From contig CANRHV010000002.1 of assembly GCA_947630505.1 (NCBI GenBank), forward strand, positions 40,917-104,916: a stretch of 64,000 nucleotides of DNA. Direction: 5' to 3'. Below, piece after piece: positions 20,115 to 28,933 of the stretch. The notes beneath the pieces were generated by a model, which had not been told where the DNA came from, ran no database searches, and saw nothing but the letters and a program-made list of their open reading frames with translations. The translations under genes and the position numbers were made by a program. Positions within the stretch are counted from its first letter, which is position 1; the number at the start of each line of letters is the position of its first letter. The DNA comes from an uncultured Monoglobus sp. (GTDB taxonomy: Bacteria; Bacillota; Clostridia; Monoglobales; Monoglobaceae).

Positions 20115-20783
20115 ATGAAGTATAATTATAAATTCAAAAACAGAGATCTGTACCGGCTGGCGACCACGCATATTTCATTCGCCAACGACAAGCACATCGA
20201 GAGCAATCAAAGGCTGGAGTTTCTGGGCGACAGCGTGCTGTCGTTTGTGGTCGCCGATCATATCTACAAAAAATACCGCGGCGTCGCGGAGGGCGAACTG
20301 ACCGAGATCAGAGCCAACGCTGTCTGCGAGAAAACGCTGGCGATCGCGGCGAGCAAACTGGAGCTCGGCGAGGACCTGCGTTTCGGGCGCTCCGAGCAGA
20401 TGTCGGGCGGCAAGCGCAAGGACTCGGTGCTTGCCGATACATACGAGGCCGTGCTTGCGGCGATATACTTAGACGGCGGCATAGAGCCCGCCCGCGAGTT
20501 TGTGATGAGCACGATCGGCGATATGATAGGCGACACATCGTATGTGGAGCTTGAGAACTACAAGTCCGAGATCCAGAGCTACTACCAAAAGCGCGACAGG
20601 AACCGCGAGGTGGTGACATACCGCTTGATCAGCAAGTCGGGCCCCGACCACAACCCGTATTTCGAGGTCGAGGCGGTGTACTGCGGAAAGGTCATCGGTA
20701 AAGGCGGCGGCAAGACACGCAAGAGCGCGGAACAGGAGGCGGCGAAATATGCCCTCGAGCAGACCCGTGAGAAAAAAGTATAA
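20115..20783 (+). CDS. rnc: Ribonuclease III
   Basis: Double-strand-specific RNase for rRNA and mRNA processing. 222 aa. The family signature is NQRLEFLGDSVL (about residues 30-41); the second acidic cluster is in DTYEAVLAAIYLDGG; a C-terminal double-stranded RNA-binding domain ends GKGGGKTRKSAEQEAAKYAL. AAAGGAG precedes the ATG. Its 3' end overlaps the next gene by 35 bp. Confidence 0.96.
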   Translation: MKYNYKFKNRDLYRLATTHISFANDKHIESNQRLEFLGDSVLSFVVADHIYKKYRGVAEGELTEIRANAVCEKTLAIAASKLELGEDLRFGRSEQMSGGKRKDSVLADTYEAVLAAIYLDGGIEPAREFVMSTIGDMIGDTSYVELENYKSEIQSYYQKRDRNREVVTYRLISKSGPDHNPYFEVEAVYCGKVIGKGGGKTRKSAEQEAAKYALEQTREKKV

Positions 20784-21741
20784 TATCCCGCTGTTTATTC
20801 CTCATGAGGGCTGTGGCCACGACTGCGTGTTCTGCAATCAACGCAAGATAACGGGCTTTCAGACCTCGGTGACGCCCGAGCGTGCGGGAGAAGAGATATC
20901 AAAGATACTCTCAACTATCAAAAATCCCGACTGCGATATTGAGATAGCGTTTTTCGGCGGCAGCTTTACGGGGCTTGATCTTGGGCTCCAGCGCCGCTTT
21001 TTCGAGACCGCCGTCTCATTCCGCGACGAGAGGATACGCGGTATAAGACTGTCCACCAGACCCGATTACATAAACAAAAACGTGCTTGATCAATGCGAGG
21101 AGTTCGGGGTCAGGACAATAGAGCTGGGCGTGCAGTCTGCGAGCGACCGGGTGCTTGAGCTCAACCGTCGCGGACACACCTTTGAGCGGGTGAAAGAGGC
21201 GTCCGCGCTGATAAAGGAGCGCGGCATTGATCTGGGACTCCAGATGATGGTCGGCATGTACGGCTCGGACAGAGAGACCGATATTTACACCTGCGAAAAA
21301 ATAATCGAGCAAAAGCCCTCATGCGCGAGGATATATCCCACTCTTGTGCTGAGCGGAACGCGTCTTGAAAATCTTTACAAAAGCGGCGAATACGCGCCCC
21401 TGACTCTTGAGGAGGCGATCGAGACCTCAGCCGAGATCCTGAGCCGTTTCAGAGAAAACAGCATAAGCGTTATAAGAGTTGGGCTGTACCCGAGCGAGGA
21501 CCTGCGCTCGGACGGAAATATAGTCGCCGGGCCGTTTCACTCGGCCTTCGGCGAGCTGGTCGAAAACAGGATATACAGAAACAAGATCGAAGCCGAGATA
21601 ATAAAAAACGGGATAAAAGATCAAGAATATAAGATTTGCGCGCCGCCCTCCGAGACCTCTAAGATCATAGGCCAGAAGGGCTGCAACCGTAAGTATTTCA
21701 AAGAAAAATACGGAGTGAAATTATGCTTGAAACCGATATGA
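20749..21741 (+). CDS. Radical SAM protein, Elp3-like (COG1243 type)
   Basis: 330 aa. An N-terminal radical SAM core has C-x3-C-x2-C in GCGHDCVFC (about residues 22-30), the GGSFTG motif, and STRPDYINKNVLDQC. The Elp3-like acetyltransferase half is not evident. Genes of this type often follow rnc in Clostridia, ahead of smc; their substrate is unknown, although tRNA modification is suspected by analogy with Elp3. The start at 20749 lies inside rnc; an in-frame GTG at 20767 is an alternative. Its stop overlaps the start of the next gene. Confidence 0.85.
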   Translation: MPSSRPVRKKYNIPLFIPHEGCGHDCVFCNQRKITGFQTSVTPERAGEEISKILSTIKNPDCDIEIAFFGGSFTGLDLGLQRRFFETAVSFRDERIRGIRLSTRPDYINKNVLDQCEEFGVRTIELGVQSASDRVLELNRRGHTFERVKEASALIKERGIDLGLQMMVGMYGSDRETDIYTCEKIIEQKPSCARIYPTLVLSGTRLENLYKSGEYAPLTLEEAIETSAEILSRFRENSISVIRVGLYPSEDLRSDGNIVAGPFHSAFGELVENRIYRNKIEAEIIKNGIKDQEYKICAPPSETSKIIGQKGCNRKYFKEKYGVKLCLKPI

Positions 21742-22280
21742 AAGAGGATTTTTTCTGGTACCTCGACTCAAAATTTGAAAAAATAAGAGTGATGGAAGAG
21801 GTCGTTATCGGCAAATCCCGCGCCGATGTTATGGCGGTGCTGCCGGACGAGCTGTTGGGATTCGAGCTCAAAAGCAACGGCGACACCTACGCGCGCCTGC
21901 CGTCTCAGACCAAGTATTACGACAAATACTTTGACAAAAACTACCTTGTTGTGGGCCAGACCCACAGAAAAAACGCCCACAAGCACGTGCCGCCCCATTG
22001 GGGGATAATCATGATCTCGGATGTGGGAAACGATATCCGCGTGCTGCGGGAGGCCGCGAAAAATCCGAAAGCCAAAATGCGGTGGCAGCTGTCGCTGCTC
22101 TGGCGCAGCGAGCTTATGAATATAAGGCTCGAAAACGGGCTTTACAAATACGCCGACAAAAGCAAGCTGTTTGTGATAAAATACATGCTCGAAAAGCTCG
22201 ACGAGCAAACCCTGAAACGCGCCCTGTGCCAAGAACTCTTCGAGCGTGAATATAACGTAGAGACTAGGCCGGGCGGATGA
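21723..22280 (+). CDS. PD-(D/E)XK nuclease-like protein (sce7726-like)
   Basis: 185 aa. An N-terminal core with D35 (RADVM), E48-x-K50 (GFELK) and Q62 (SQTKYY) has the spacing of a PD-(D/E)XK nuclease and resembles the sce7726 family, whose function is not established. ATG 21723 has GGAG 7 nt upstream; it overlaps the preceding gene by 19 bp, so it is co-translated with it. smc, the common neighbour here in other Clostridia, is absent. The family call is from motif memory and is moderately sure. Confidence 0.65.
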   Translation: MLETDMKEDFFWYLDSKFEKIRVMEEVVIGKSRADVMAVLPDELLGFELKSNGDTYARLPSQTKYYDKYFDKNYLVVGQTHRKNAHKHVPPHWGIIMISDVGNDIRVLREAAKNPKAKMRWQLSLLWRSELMNIRLENGLYKYADKSKLFVIKYMLEKLDEQTLKRALCQELFEREYNVETRPGG

Positions 22281-22436
22281 TATCCGCCCCTACGGTTGGC
22301 GATGATATATTGTATCGCCGCAAATGCGTGAATTTCGCTAAACTCTGTAGGGGGACGGCGCCCTCGACGTTCCGGCTCGCCCCTTGGGGAGAGCTGTCAC
22401 CGAAGGTGACTGAGAGGGGTTAACGTAGAGACTAGG
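22269..22436. repeat. Composite palindromic intergenic repeat (copy 3)
   Basis: GGGCGGATGATATCCGCCCCTACGG, then TAGGGGGACGGCG, then CGCCCCTTGGGGAGAGCTGTCACCGAAGGTGACTGAGAGGGGTTAACGTAGAGACTAGG in successive blocks, each matching copy 1 or 2. It starts within the last codons of the preceding gene. From 22437 to 22602 there is AT-rich sequence with a small inverted repeat around GGCGGC/GCCG and no gene. Confidence 0.75.
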
Positions 22437-22602
22437 AAGAATTTTACATGTTCCATAAAAAAAGTAAAGTTTGGCGGCGGCATGGTTTCGGCTGTGCCGT
22501 TGTTTTTTAAAATAATAACGGCGGCTAAGCCGTGAAACGGACGAAATATTTGCGGGTAAGTATAAACATACTTGCTAATTTATATGTTTTTAATATTTTT
22601 AT

Positions 22603-22631
22603 TTGACCTTTTGGAAATAATATGATAGAAT
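22603..22631 (+). promoter_or_regulatory. Promoter of the structured leader
   Basis: TTGACC (22603-22608), 17-bp spacer, TAGAAT (22626-22631). The expected start, near 22638, falls exactly at the 5' edge of the palindromic leader. Confidence 0.75.
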
Positions 22632-22637
22632 GTAATC

Positions 22638-22848
22638 ACCACATAATTCCTAAAATTTAATAACTATAATTTTTCCTGTAAGTGGGTACATTTTTGTGTT
22701 CGGCAAAAATGTACACTCTATCCTATGTACTCGTATTTACAGGAATATAACGATTTAGGAATTGTGTGGTAACAATCGGAGCTGTGCATTTTTCGTGTGT
22801 GGTTCCGTTTGCGACCACACACTTTTTATTTTCAGGAGGTACATTTTT
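22638..22848 (+). promoter_or_regulatory. Candidate transcription-attenuating RNA switch (5' leader)
   Basis: Nested arms fold into one long element: CCACATAATTCCTAAA (22639-22654) with TTTAGGAATTGTGTGG (22754-22769), one mismatch; TTCCTGTAA (22673-22681) with TTACAGGAA (22737-22745); and GTACATTTTTG (22686-22696) with CAAAAATGTAC (22704-22714). Then follows a terminator hairpin (22795-22822) with a T-rich tail, ending one base before AGGAGGT. The 3' strand of the outer stem (TGTGTGGT, 22763-22770) duplicates the terminator's left arm and can pair 8/8 with its right arm. The outer stem and an antiterminator are therefore mutually exclusive, the hallmark of a riboswitch or protein-dependent attenuator. 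I do not recognise any known riboswitch consensus in it. Confidence 0.6.
22795..22832 (+). terminator. Leader terminator ahead of the BspA-like gene
   Basis: GTGTGTGGT (22795-22803) / ACCACACAC (22814-22822), 9 bp perfect, followed by TTTTTATTTT. It is positioned to block expression of the downstream gene unless an antiterminator forms. Confidence 0.8.
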
Positions 22849-25080
22849 ATGAAAAGGATTTTATGTTTGGGACTGATATTGACAATGATTTGCTCTTTGT
22901 TGACATTTATACCGGTAAATGCCGCGACGATAGTAGCAAGTGGCAATTGCGGAGCAGAGGGGGATAACCTGAAATGGACAATTGACGATGATGACACGCT
23001 GACAATAAGCGGCACCGGACGTATGAAGGATAATCACATACCGTGGAGGGGAACATTTTCAAAGGTTGTAATCGAAGATGGTGTAACCAACATAGGAGAT
23101 AGTGTATTTTCATCATGTGCTAACTTAGTCGATGTGGTAATATCGAATAGCGTTACTCAGATTGGTACGTATGCATTTGGAGGTTGCTATAACCTTAAGA
23201 CTATAATAATTCCTGACAGCGTAAAAGTTATTGAAACAGCTGCATTTGTCAGATGTACCAATTTAGAACAGTTATCAATGGGAAACGGCGTAGAAAAAAT
23301 TGAGGAATCAGCATTTATGGAATGTGTCAACCTTAAAGATATTAATTGGAGCAGCAATCTTTCGTACATCGGTTCAAGCGCATTTGACAAATGCGAAAAT
23401 ATTAACGATATACCTTTGCTTAACAAATTATCTTATATTGGGAATCAGGCATTTAGTAACTGTAAAAACTTAAGAAGTATGGAACTCCCTAATCATCCCA
23501 TTAATATAGGTTATTTAGCTTTTGATGCGACTTCATTATATTATGATACAAGTAATTGGGAAGATAATATGCTTTATATTTCAAATCATTTGATTGCCGC
23601 AAAGCTGTTAAATGCAAAATGTGAGATAAAGCCGGGAACGATATCTATAGCAAGTGGAGCCTTTATAGCTAACCCTTACGGTGAATATTGTGAGATTGTT
23701 ATACCGGAGAGTGTCGCATACATCGGAACAAGAATTTCGCTACATAATGCTGTTTGTATAACTGTTGCGTCACAAAACAAATATTATTCGTCAACGAGCA
23801 ATGCTTTGTTCGATAAAGAAAAAACCAGAATAATTGCCTGTATAAATGATGCGCAGATTACGGATTATATCATACCTGACGGCGTTCAAATTATTGAAGA
23901 TTATGCGTTTTATGAATCCCGTTTAACCAATGTTAAAATACCTGACAGCGTTCATATGATAGGTACAGCTGCTTTTGATGGGTCAAGAAATTTAACAGAA
24001 ATAGAATTACCTAATAATGTCATATCTATTGGTAATCAAGCTTTCTTCGGTTGCGCAAAACTTAACAAAATACAACTGTCTGAAAACATAACGAGCATTG
24101 GAGAATATGCGTTTATGAGTACGGCGTATTATTATGACCAAAATAATTGGGATAATAATGTATTATATATAGGAAACTATTTGATAGAAGCAAGAAATTA
24201 TTTGAATAAATATCAAATAAGAGCAGGAACTTTATGTATCGCAGATAGAGCGTTTTACAATTGCAACTCATTGAATGATATTGAATTTCCTTCAACACTT
24301 GTCAGCATTGGAAACAGTGCGTTTTCAGATTGTAATGGTATTAAAAATATTGTATTGCCGAATAATGTAAAATACATAGGAGAAGAAGCCTTTAAAGGGT
24401 GCAATCAGCTTGAAAGTTTAAAAACCGGAAATGATGTAATATTAATTGGAAAAAGCGCATTTAGTTACTGTAACAAACTCGCTAAAGTTACGCTCGGCAA
24501 AGCGTTAACAGATATTGGATATAACGCATTCATATGGTGCGGAATTACAGATGTATATTATAACGGTAAAGTACAAGAGTGGAATAAGATTAGATTTGAT
24601 TTTGGTAATGAAGAATTGTTAAAATCTGTAATTCATTGTACTGATGGTGATATAAATAATTCAGCAGTCACTCCAACACCTACGGCAACTCCGACACCTA
24701 CGCAAAAGCCCACCGCCACACCTACGCAAAAACCCACCGCCACACCTACGCAGAAACCCACCGCCACACCTACACAAAGACCGACGGTTATACCTACGGC
24801 AAAGCCGACCGCAGATCCGGGCGCTCCTTCGGTTGAGATCACCGAGGTATCGGATGATTTTGTAACGGCCAAAGTAAGCAATTGCGATGATTTATTCGCG
24901 CAGGTGATTTTGGCGGTGTACAACAAAAACGGCGCGCTGATAGATATGCGGCAGAGTTATAATTTTGGCGAGGTATATCTCTTTAGCGATTATCTTCAAA
25001 ATGCGAATATAAAAGTAATGCTGTGGAGCGATACGGACAGTATAAAGCCGCTGGCCGAAACCGCGGAAATGAGTTTGTAA
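22849..25080 (+). CDS. Secreted BspA-like leucine-rich repeat protein
   Basis: 743 aa from ATG 22849, with AGGAGGT 8 nt upstream; in-frame sequence further upstream is the leader terminator. Signal peptide MKRILCLGLILTMICSLLTF...NAA. The segment LKWTIDDDDTLTISGTGRM typically opens such proteins. Then there are roughly 20 LRR_5/BspA repeats (IGDSVFSSCANLVDVVI type) to about residue 600, interrupted by two copies of a YYD-x-NW-x-N-LYI insert. A Thr/Pro/Lys linker (TPTQKPTA repeats, about 605-655) leads to an ~85-aa C-terminal domain resembling the end of the protein at 54874-57495. No SLH domains, so it is probably released or held by other means. The coding sequence is clearly AT-richer than its neighbours, suggesting horizontal gain. 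Role unknown; adhesion is typical of BspA relatives. Confidence 0.88.
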   Translation: MKRILCLGLILTMICSLLTFIPVNAATIVASGNCGAEGDNLKWTIDDDDTLTISGTGRMKDNHIPWRGTFSKVVIEDGVTNIGDSVFSSCANLVDVVISNSVTQIGTYAFGGCYNLKTIIIPDSVKVIETAAFVRCTNLEQLSMGNGVEKIEESAFMECVNLKDINWSSNLSYIGSSAFDKCENINDIPLLNKLSYIGNQAFSNCKNLRSMELPNHPINIGYLAFDATSLYYDTSNWEDNMLYISNHLIAAKLLNAKCEIKPGTISIASGAFIANPYGEYCEIVIPESVAYIGTRISLHNAVCITVASQNKYYSSTSNALFDKEKTRIIACINDAQITDYIIPDGVQIIEDYAFYESRLTNVKIPDSVHMIGTAAFDGSRNLTEIELPNNVISIGNQAFFGCAKLNKIQLSENITSIGEYAFMSTAYYYDQNNWDNNVLYIGNYLIEARNYLNKYQIRAGTLCIADRAFYNCNSLNDIEFPSTLVSIGNSAFSDCNGIKNIVLPNNVKYIGEEAFKGCNQLESLKTGNDVILIGKSAFSYCNKLAKVTLGKALTDIGYNAFIWCGITDVYYNGKVQEWNKIRFDFGNEELLKSVIHCTDGDINNSAVTPTPTATPTPTQKPTATPTQKPTATPTQKPTATPTQRPTVIPTAKPTADPGAPSVEITEVSDDFVTAKVSNCDDLFAQVILAVYNKNGALIDMRQSYNFGEVYLFSDYLQNANIKVMLWSDTDSIKPLAETAEMSL

Positions 25081-25204
25081 AAAATAATTAATTCTTCCCA
25101 ATTAAAGCCGAAAGGCGGGCGGCTGTGGCCGGAGCCGCAAAGCGGGTTCGTTTGGCAAAAGTATTCCGCTTGCAAACATAAGCAATGCCGCAAATCATAA
25201 AATC

Positions 25205-25365
25205 CTCTAGGATATACGAGGTCGTCCGCCCCTACGGCGTTTTGTGTACTATTATTCTAATCACTATTCGCTAATTACTAATTACTACGTTCCCACCTCC
25301 GTCTTTTCGCCTTTGGCGAAAATCCACCTCTCCCCAAGGGCGAGGCAAACGGGCGGACATTATCC
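25205..25365. repeat. Composite palindromic intergenic repeat (copy 4)
   Basis: CGAGGTCGTCCGCCCCTACGG...TTTTGTGTACTAT, then the CTAATCACTATTCGCTAATTACTAATTACTACGTT block, then CACCTCTCCCCAAGGGCGAGGCAAACGGGCGG. The block between 25081 and 25204 holds a GCGGCT/AGCCGC hairpin and no gene. The rest of the 804-bp gap, to 25884, is taken up by toxin-antitoxin locus 2. Confidence 0.75.
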
Positions 25366-25436
25366 GCCCGCTTACCGCTTTGTGTAGGAAGCGTATTATA
25401 TAATAAATCAGACAATTAATTATAATATAAAATCAC

Positions 25437-25465
25437 TTGACAAAAGCAAAATAATAATATATAAT
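25437..25465 (+). promoter_or_regulatory. Promoter of putative antitoxin RNA, locus 2
   Basis: TTGACA (25437-25442), 17-bp spacer, TATAAT (25460-25465). Spacing and local sequence match the locus 1 promoter at 9409-9437. Confidence 0.82.
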
Positions 25466-25471
25466 AATCAT

Positions 25472-25573
25472 AGAAAGAGAAACGGCAGAGCGTAAAAACG
25501 GTTTGGCCGCTTCAATTAGGAAGTTATGACAACTGCCCTGAGCTGCTAAACATGGGGCGGTTGTCGATTTTTA
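25472..25573 (+). ncRNA. Putative antisense (antitoxin) RNA, type I TA locus 2
   Basis: A predicted ~100-nt RNA ends at the hairpin GACAACTGCCC (25528-25538) / GGGCGGTTGTC (25555-25565) plus GATTTTTATT, which overlaps the toxin stop codon. At 25484-25520 it carries GGCAGAGC, GTAAAAACGG and GGCCGCTTC, a block repeated same-sense in the toxin mRNA leader (25707-25746, minus strand). Architecture matches locus 1. Confidence 0.68.
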
Positions 25574-25654
25574 TTGCACAGGCTGTGCAAAAATCGCAAA
25601 TAATACGATTATTACAAGCAATGCAAGAAAAACTTTGAAAAAATAATTTTTCAT
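25571..25654 (-). CDS. Small hydrophobic peptide, candidate type I toxin (locus 2)
   Basis: A 27-aa frame starts MKNYFFK and continues as an uninterrupted hydrophobic helix (VFLALLVIIVLFAIFA) with a QPVQ tail. The Shine-Dalgarno GAAAGGAG lies about 8 nt upstream of ATG 25654; an in-frame ATG two codons earlier is too close to it. A basic residue at position 7 before the helix is shared with the locus 1 peptide. The RBS lies just after a leader hairpin (AAACAC/GTGTTT). Inferred: a membrane-active toxin kept silent by the convergent RNA. No database family is recognised. Confidence 0.68.
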   Translation of the reverse strand: MKNYFFKVFLALLVIIVLFAIFAQPVQ

Positions 25655-25826
25655 AAGCATCACTCCTTTCACTATGTCTTAAACACGATGTTAAGTGTTT
25701 AGAAAGGAATGAAGCGACCAACCGTCCTTACGTTTTGGCTCTGCCTTTTAGATAGGCATATTTTATTTATACTTAAATGTTTCTCCGCACGGAATATTCC
25801 GCACTTGCAGTTTTACTGCCATAGAT

Positions 25827-25855
25827 ATAATACCACATTATAACAATTTTTTCAA
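25827..25855 (-). promoter_or_regulatory. Promoter of candidate toxin mRNA, locus 2
   Basis: On the minus strand: TTGAAA (25850-25855), 17-bp spacer, TATTAT (25827-25832). It implies a leader of about 165 nt, as expected for a translationally buffered toxin mRNA. It lies 30 bp downstream of the ftsK stop on the same strand. Confidence 0.65.
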
Positions 25856-25884
25856 GTTAAAAATCGGTTACATAAACGGTGTTT

Positions 25885-28755
25885 TTATGTGTTGTCCCGG
25901 TTGAATTTCATTTCGTTCAGTTCTTGGCGGGTTATCAGGACCTGGCGGGGTTTGGTGCCCTCGTAGGGGCCTATTATTTTGCGCTCCTCCATCTGGTCGA
26001 TCAGCTTGGCGGCGCGTTGATAGCCCATTTTGAATTTGCGCTGGAACATGGCGACCGACGCCTGACCGTTCTCGAGTACAAGCTCGACGGCATCCAAAAA
26101 CATATCGTCGGTTTTTGAGAGCGGGCCGCTGTCCGAGCCCGATGTCTCGCGGGGCGCGGCGTTTTCAAGATCGGCCGCGACTTTTTCGTGCTCTTTTTCG
26201 ATCTCCTCGATCAGTTCTTCGTCGTATTCGGCCTCGTACTGGTCCTTGATGTAATTGACAAGTGCCTCGATCTCATTGTCGGACACATAGTTGCCCTGCA
26301 CGCGTATGGGCTTAAGCTCACCTCTGGGATAATACAGCATGTCGCCCATTCCCAAAAGCTTTTCGGCGCCCGCCGAGTCGATTATCGTGCGGCTGTCCAC
26401 CTGCTGCGACACAGCGAACGCGATACGTGAGGGAATGTTAGCCTTGATAACGCCGGTTATAACGTTGACCGACGGTCTCTGGGTCGCGATGACAAGATAC
26501 ATTCCGGCGGCTCTTGCCAGCGCCGCCAGGCGGTTTATCGCTTCCTCGACCTCGCTTTTGGCCACGCTCATAAGGTCGGCCAACTCGTCTATGATTATCA
26601 CTATCTCGGGCAGCTTGGCGTCGGGCTCTCCGTTTTCCTCCATCAGTTTGTTGTAGCCGTCAAGGTTGCGAACCTTATTGTCTTTGAGCAGCGCGTAGCG
26701 GTTCTGCATCTCGATAACCGCCCAGTTGAGGGCGCCCGCCGCGTGCTTCGGGTCGGTCACGACCGGGATAAGAAGGTGCGGTATTCCGTTGTAAACGCCC
26801 AGCTCGACCATTTTGGGGTCTACCATTATCATCTTTATCTCGTTGGGCTTCGCCTTGTACAAAATACTTGTGATAAGCGAGTTTATGCAGACCGATTTTC
26901 CCGAGCCCGTGGCTCCGGCGATGAGTATGTGCGGAAAGTCCGCGATGTCCGCCACGACGCAGCTGCCGCTGATGTCCTTGCCCAGCGCCACCGCGGTCTT
27001 TGACTTTTTGTTTTTAAACTCGGGCGTGTCGATGACCTCGCGTATCGGCACGGACTGGCGCTCGGTGTTGGGTATCTCGATGCCTATCGCCGATTTTCCG
27101 GGAATGGGCGCCTCGATTCGAACGCCCGACGCCGCCAGGCTTAGCGCTATGTCGTCGGAGAGGCCGGTGATCTTTGAGACCTTGACGCCCTTTCCGGGCT
27201 GCAGCTCAAAGCGGGTGACCGACGGCCCCTGCGTGATGTTTATTATCTGCGCCTCGACCTTAAAGCTGTTTAGGGTGTCGAGCAGGCGGTTGGCCTTTTC
27301 CTCAAGCTCGCGCTTGATCTCGTCCTTGGTTTTGCGCCTGTGCCGCGGCTCGGCCAAAAGGTCGATAGGCGGCAGGCTGTAGTGATAGTAAACGGGAGTG
27401 TTAAGCGCTTCCGTTTTTCCTATCTCGGCGGCGATCTTGTCCGCCTCGGATGCGTCCTTCTGAGGCTCGCTGTTATCGAGCGCCATTTTTCTGCCTCGGG
27501 TCACGGCCTCGTCAAGGGGCGCGCCGCTGTCTAAAGCCGCTTTTGTCAGCGGGTCGAGCTTGTCCTCCATTGCCGCGTCGCTCGGCGGCTCAAAGTCATC
27601 GCCGTTGTCTGATTCGGGTTTTGGCGTGGAGCCGTCCTTCGGCGGTATGTCGGTCAGAGCGCCCGTTTCGGATTTATCCAGAAAGGCGGGCACATCAATA
27701 TCGTCAAACGGATCGTAGTCGTCCGTTTCGAGCTCTATGGTGCCGCTTTTTATTCCGTCTATGTCAAAGGGCAGATCCTCAAGCCTGAATTTCGGACGCT
27801 CCGAATCGCCGAGATCGCCGCTCTGCTCCTCGTCCTCGCGGATAACGAACCGCTGCGGTTTGGTGGGCGTTTCGGGAATATTCGGCTTTTCGGTACGCGG
27901 CTTGGTTTCTTGAAGCGGTTGATCGGCTTTGTTGTTTCGCGTCTTGCGTCTGAGGCGCTTCGCCTCTTTTTTCGCGGCGCGGCGGTCTCTCATAAGCTTG
28001 AGGGTGGAGGGCTGCTTGTCTGCTTTCTCGGTGGTGTGGGGCGGATCCTCGGGATCAAACTCGATCTCGCGCTCCATGCGCCTGCGGAAGCTCTCGCGTA
28101 TTTTCGCAAAAAATCCGCCTATGCCCCTGAATATTTTCTCAACCGAGATACCGGTCAGTATTATAAACAGCACCAGCGTCAGGGCGCAGGCGCAGACCCA
28201 CGCGCCCATATATCCGATGAGCAGCGTCAGTACCTTGCATATAAAGCCGCTGATGATGCCGCCGCCTATCCCGTCCACACCGTTTTCGTAGAGCGCGCGG
28301 AGATTTGATATAAAGCCGCCGTCCGTGAACGAGGTGTCGTGCTTCACAAGGGCGAAGATCACGCCCGAGCAGATCATGAGTCCGAGCAGGACTACCCATT
28401 TATAGGCCGCGCTCTCGTTTTCCTTGAGGCGGAACGAGTTGATGCCCGCCAAAATAAAATATACGAAAAACACCGACGACGCGGCGCCGAACAGACCGTA
28501 GCACACGTTTTTGATAAACTCGCCCACTATACCCGCAGCGGGCACAAAAAACGCGCACACCAGCAGCAGCGCCGCCGTGATAAGCAGAATACCCTGCACC
28601 TCGCCCGACATGCGCTTTACCGGTTTTTTGACCGCGACCGGTTTTTCGGTCCTCGCGGCCGCTCTCGCCGCGCCGCGGGATGTGCCGCTTTGTTGTTTTT
28701 TGGCCGTCGTTTTTTTCGGTTTTGGTTTTTTGGTTGATTTTGTTTTTGCCGCCAT
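25885..28755 (-). CDS. ftsK: DNA translocase FtsK/SpoIIIE
   Basis: Septal DNA pump for chromosome segregation, and for forespore packing if the strain sporulates. 956 aa. Lys-rich N-terminus, about four membrane helices (residues 55-200), a charged linker with a low-complexity acidic part (250-450), then the RecA-like motor with Walker A GATGSGKS (about 612-619) and Walker [13 protein letters not shown] (about 715-726). The C-terminal winged-helix gamma domain (about 885-950, [21 protein letters not shown]) reads KOPS/SRS sequences. AAAGGAGA precedes the start. Divergent from leuA. Confidence 0.96.
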   Translation of the reverse strand: MAAKTKSTKKPKPKKTTAKKQQSGTSRGAARAAARTEKPVAVKKPVKRMSGEVQGILLITAALLLVCAFFVPAAGIVGEFIKNVCYGLFGAASSVFFVYFILAGINSFRLKENESAAYKWVVLLGLMICSGVIFALVKHDTSFTDGGFISNLRALYENGVDGIGGGIISGFICKVLTLLIGYMGAWVCACALTLVLFIILTGISVEKIFRGIGGFFAKIRESFRRRMEREIEFDPEDPPHTTEKADKQPSTLKLMRDRRAAKKEAKRLRRKTRNNKADQPLQETKPRTEKPNIPETPTKPQRFVIREDEEQSGDLGDSERPKFRLEDLPFDIDGIKSGTIELETDDYDPFDDIDVPAFLDKSETGALTDIPPKDGSTPKPESDNGDDFEPPSDAAMEDKLDPLTKAALDSGAPLDEAVTRGRKMALDNSEPQKDASEADKIAAEIGKTEALNTPVYYHYSLPPIDLLAEPRHRRKTKDEIKRELEEKANRLLDTLNSFKVEAQIINITQGPSVTRFELQPGKGVKVSKITGLSDDIALSLAASGVRIEAPIPGKSAIGIEIPNTERQSVPIREVIDTPEFKNKKSKTAVALGKDISGSCVVADIADFPHILIAGATGSGKSVCINSLITSILYKAKPNEIKMIMVDPKMVELGVYNGIPHLLIPVVTDPKHAAGALNWAVIEMQNRYALLKDNKVRNLDGYNKLMEENGEPDAKLPEIVIIIDELADLMSVAKSEVEEAINRLAALARAAGMYLVIATQRPSVNVITGVIKANIPSRIAFAVSQQVDSRTIIDSAGAEKLLGMGDMLYYPRGELKPIRVQGNYVSDNEIEALVNYIKDQYEAEYDEELIEEIEKEHEKVAADLENAAPRETSGSDSGPLSKTDDMFLDAVELVLENGQASVAMFQRKFKMGYQRAAKLIDQMEERKIIGPYEGTKPRQVLITRQELNEMKFNRDNT

Positions 28756-28793
28756 TATGATTTCTCCTTTAAAGGCGTTATTATTCAGAATAA

Positions 28794-28799
28794 ATTATA
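28794..28799 (-). promoter_or_regulatory. -10 box of ftsK
   Basis: TATAAT on the minus strand with an upstream TG (TGATATAAT), an extended -10; the -35 region is weak. About 30 nt upstream of the ribosome-binding site. Confidence 0.55.
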
Positions 28800-28933
28800 T
28801 CACAAAACAGGTTACATTTGTATTACGGGAGTTTTTCATTTTGTGTAATATCCCTCAAAAGAACCGTAAAAAACCACAAATTTTGCATATTTATCCAAAC
28901 TTGAAAAAACTGAGATATTAATATAAAATCGTC

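Noticed and set aside
22638..22848. Known riboswitch classes or a T-box
   Set aside because: I saw no TGGNACC T-box sequence and no TPP, SAM, FMN, purine, glycine, cobalamin or c-di-GMP consensus that I recognise; left as an unclassified leader.
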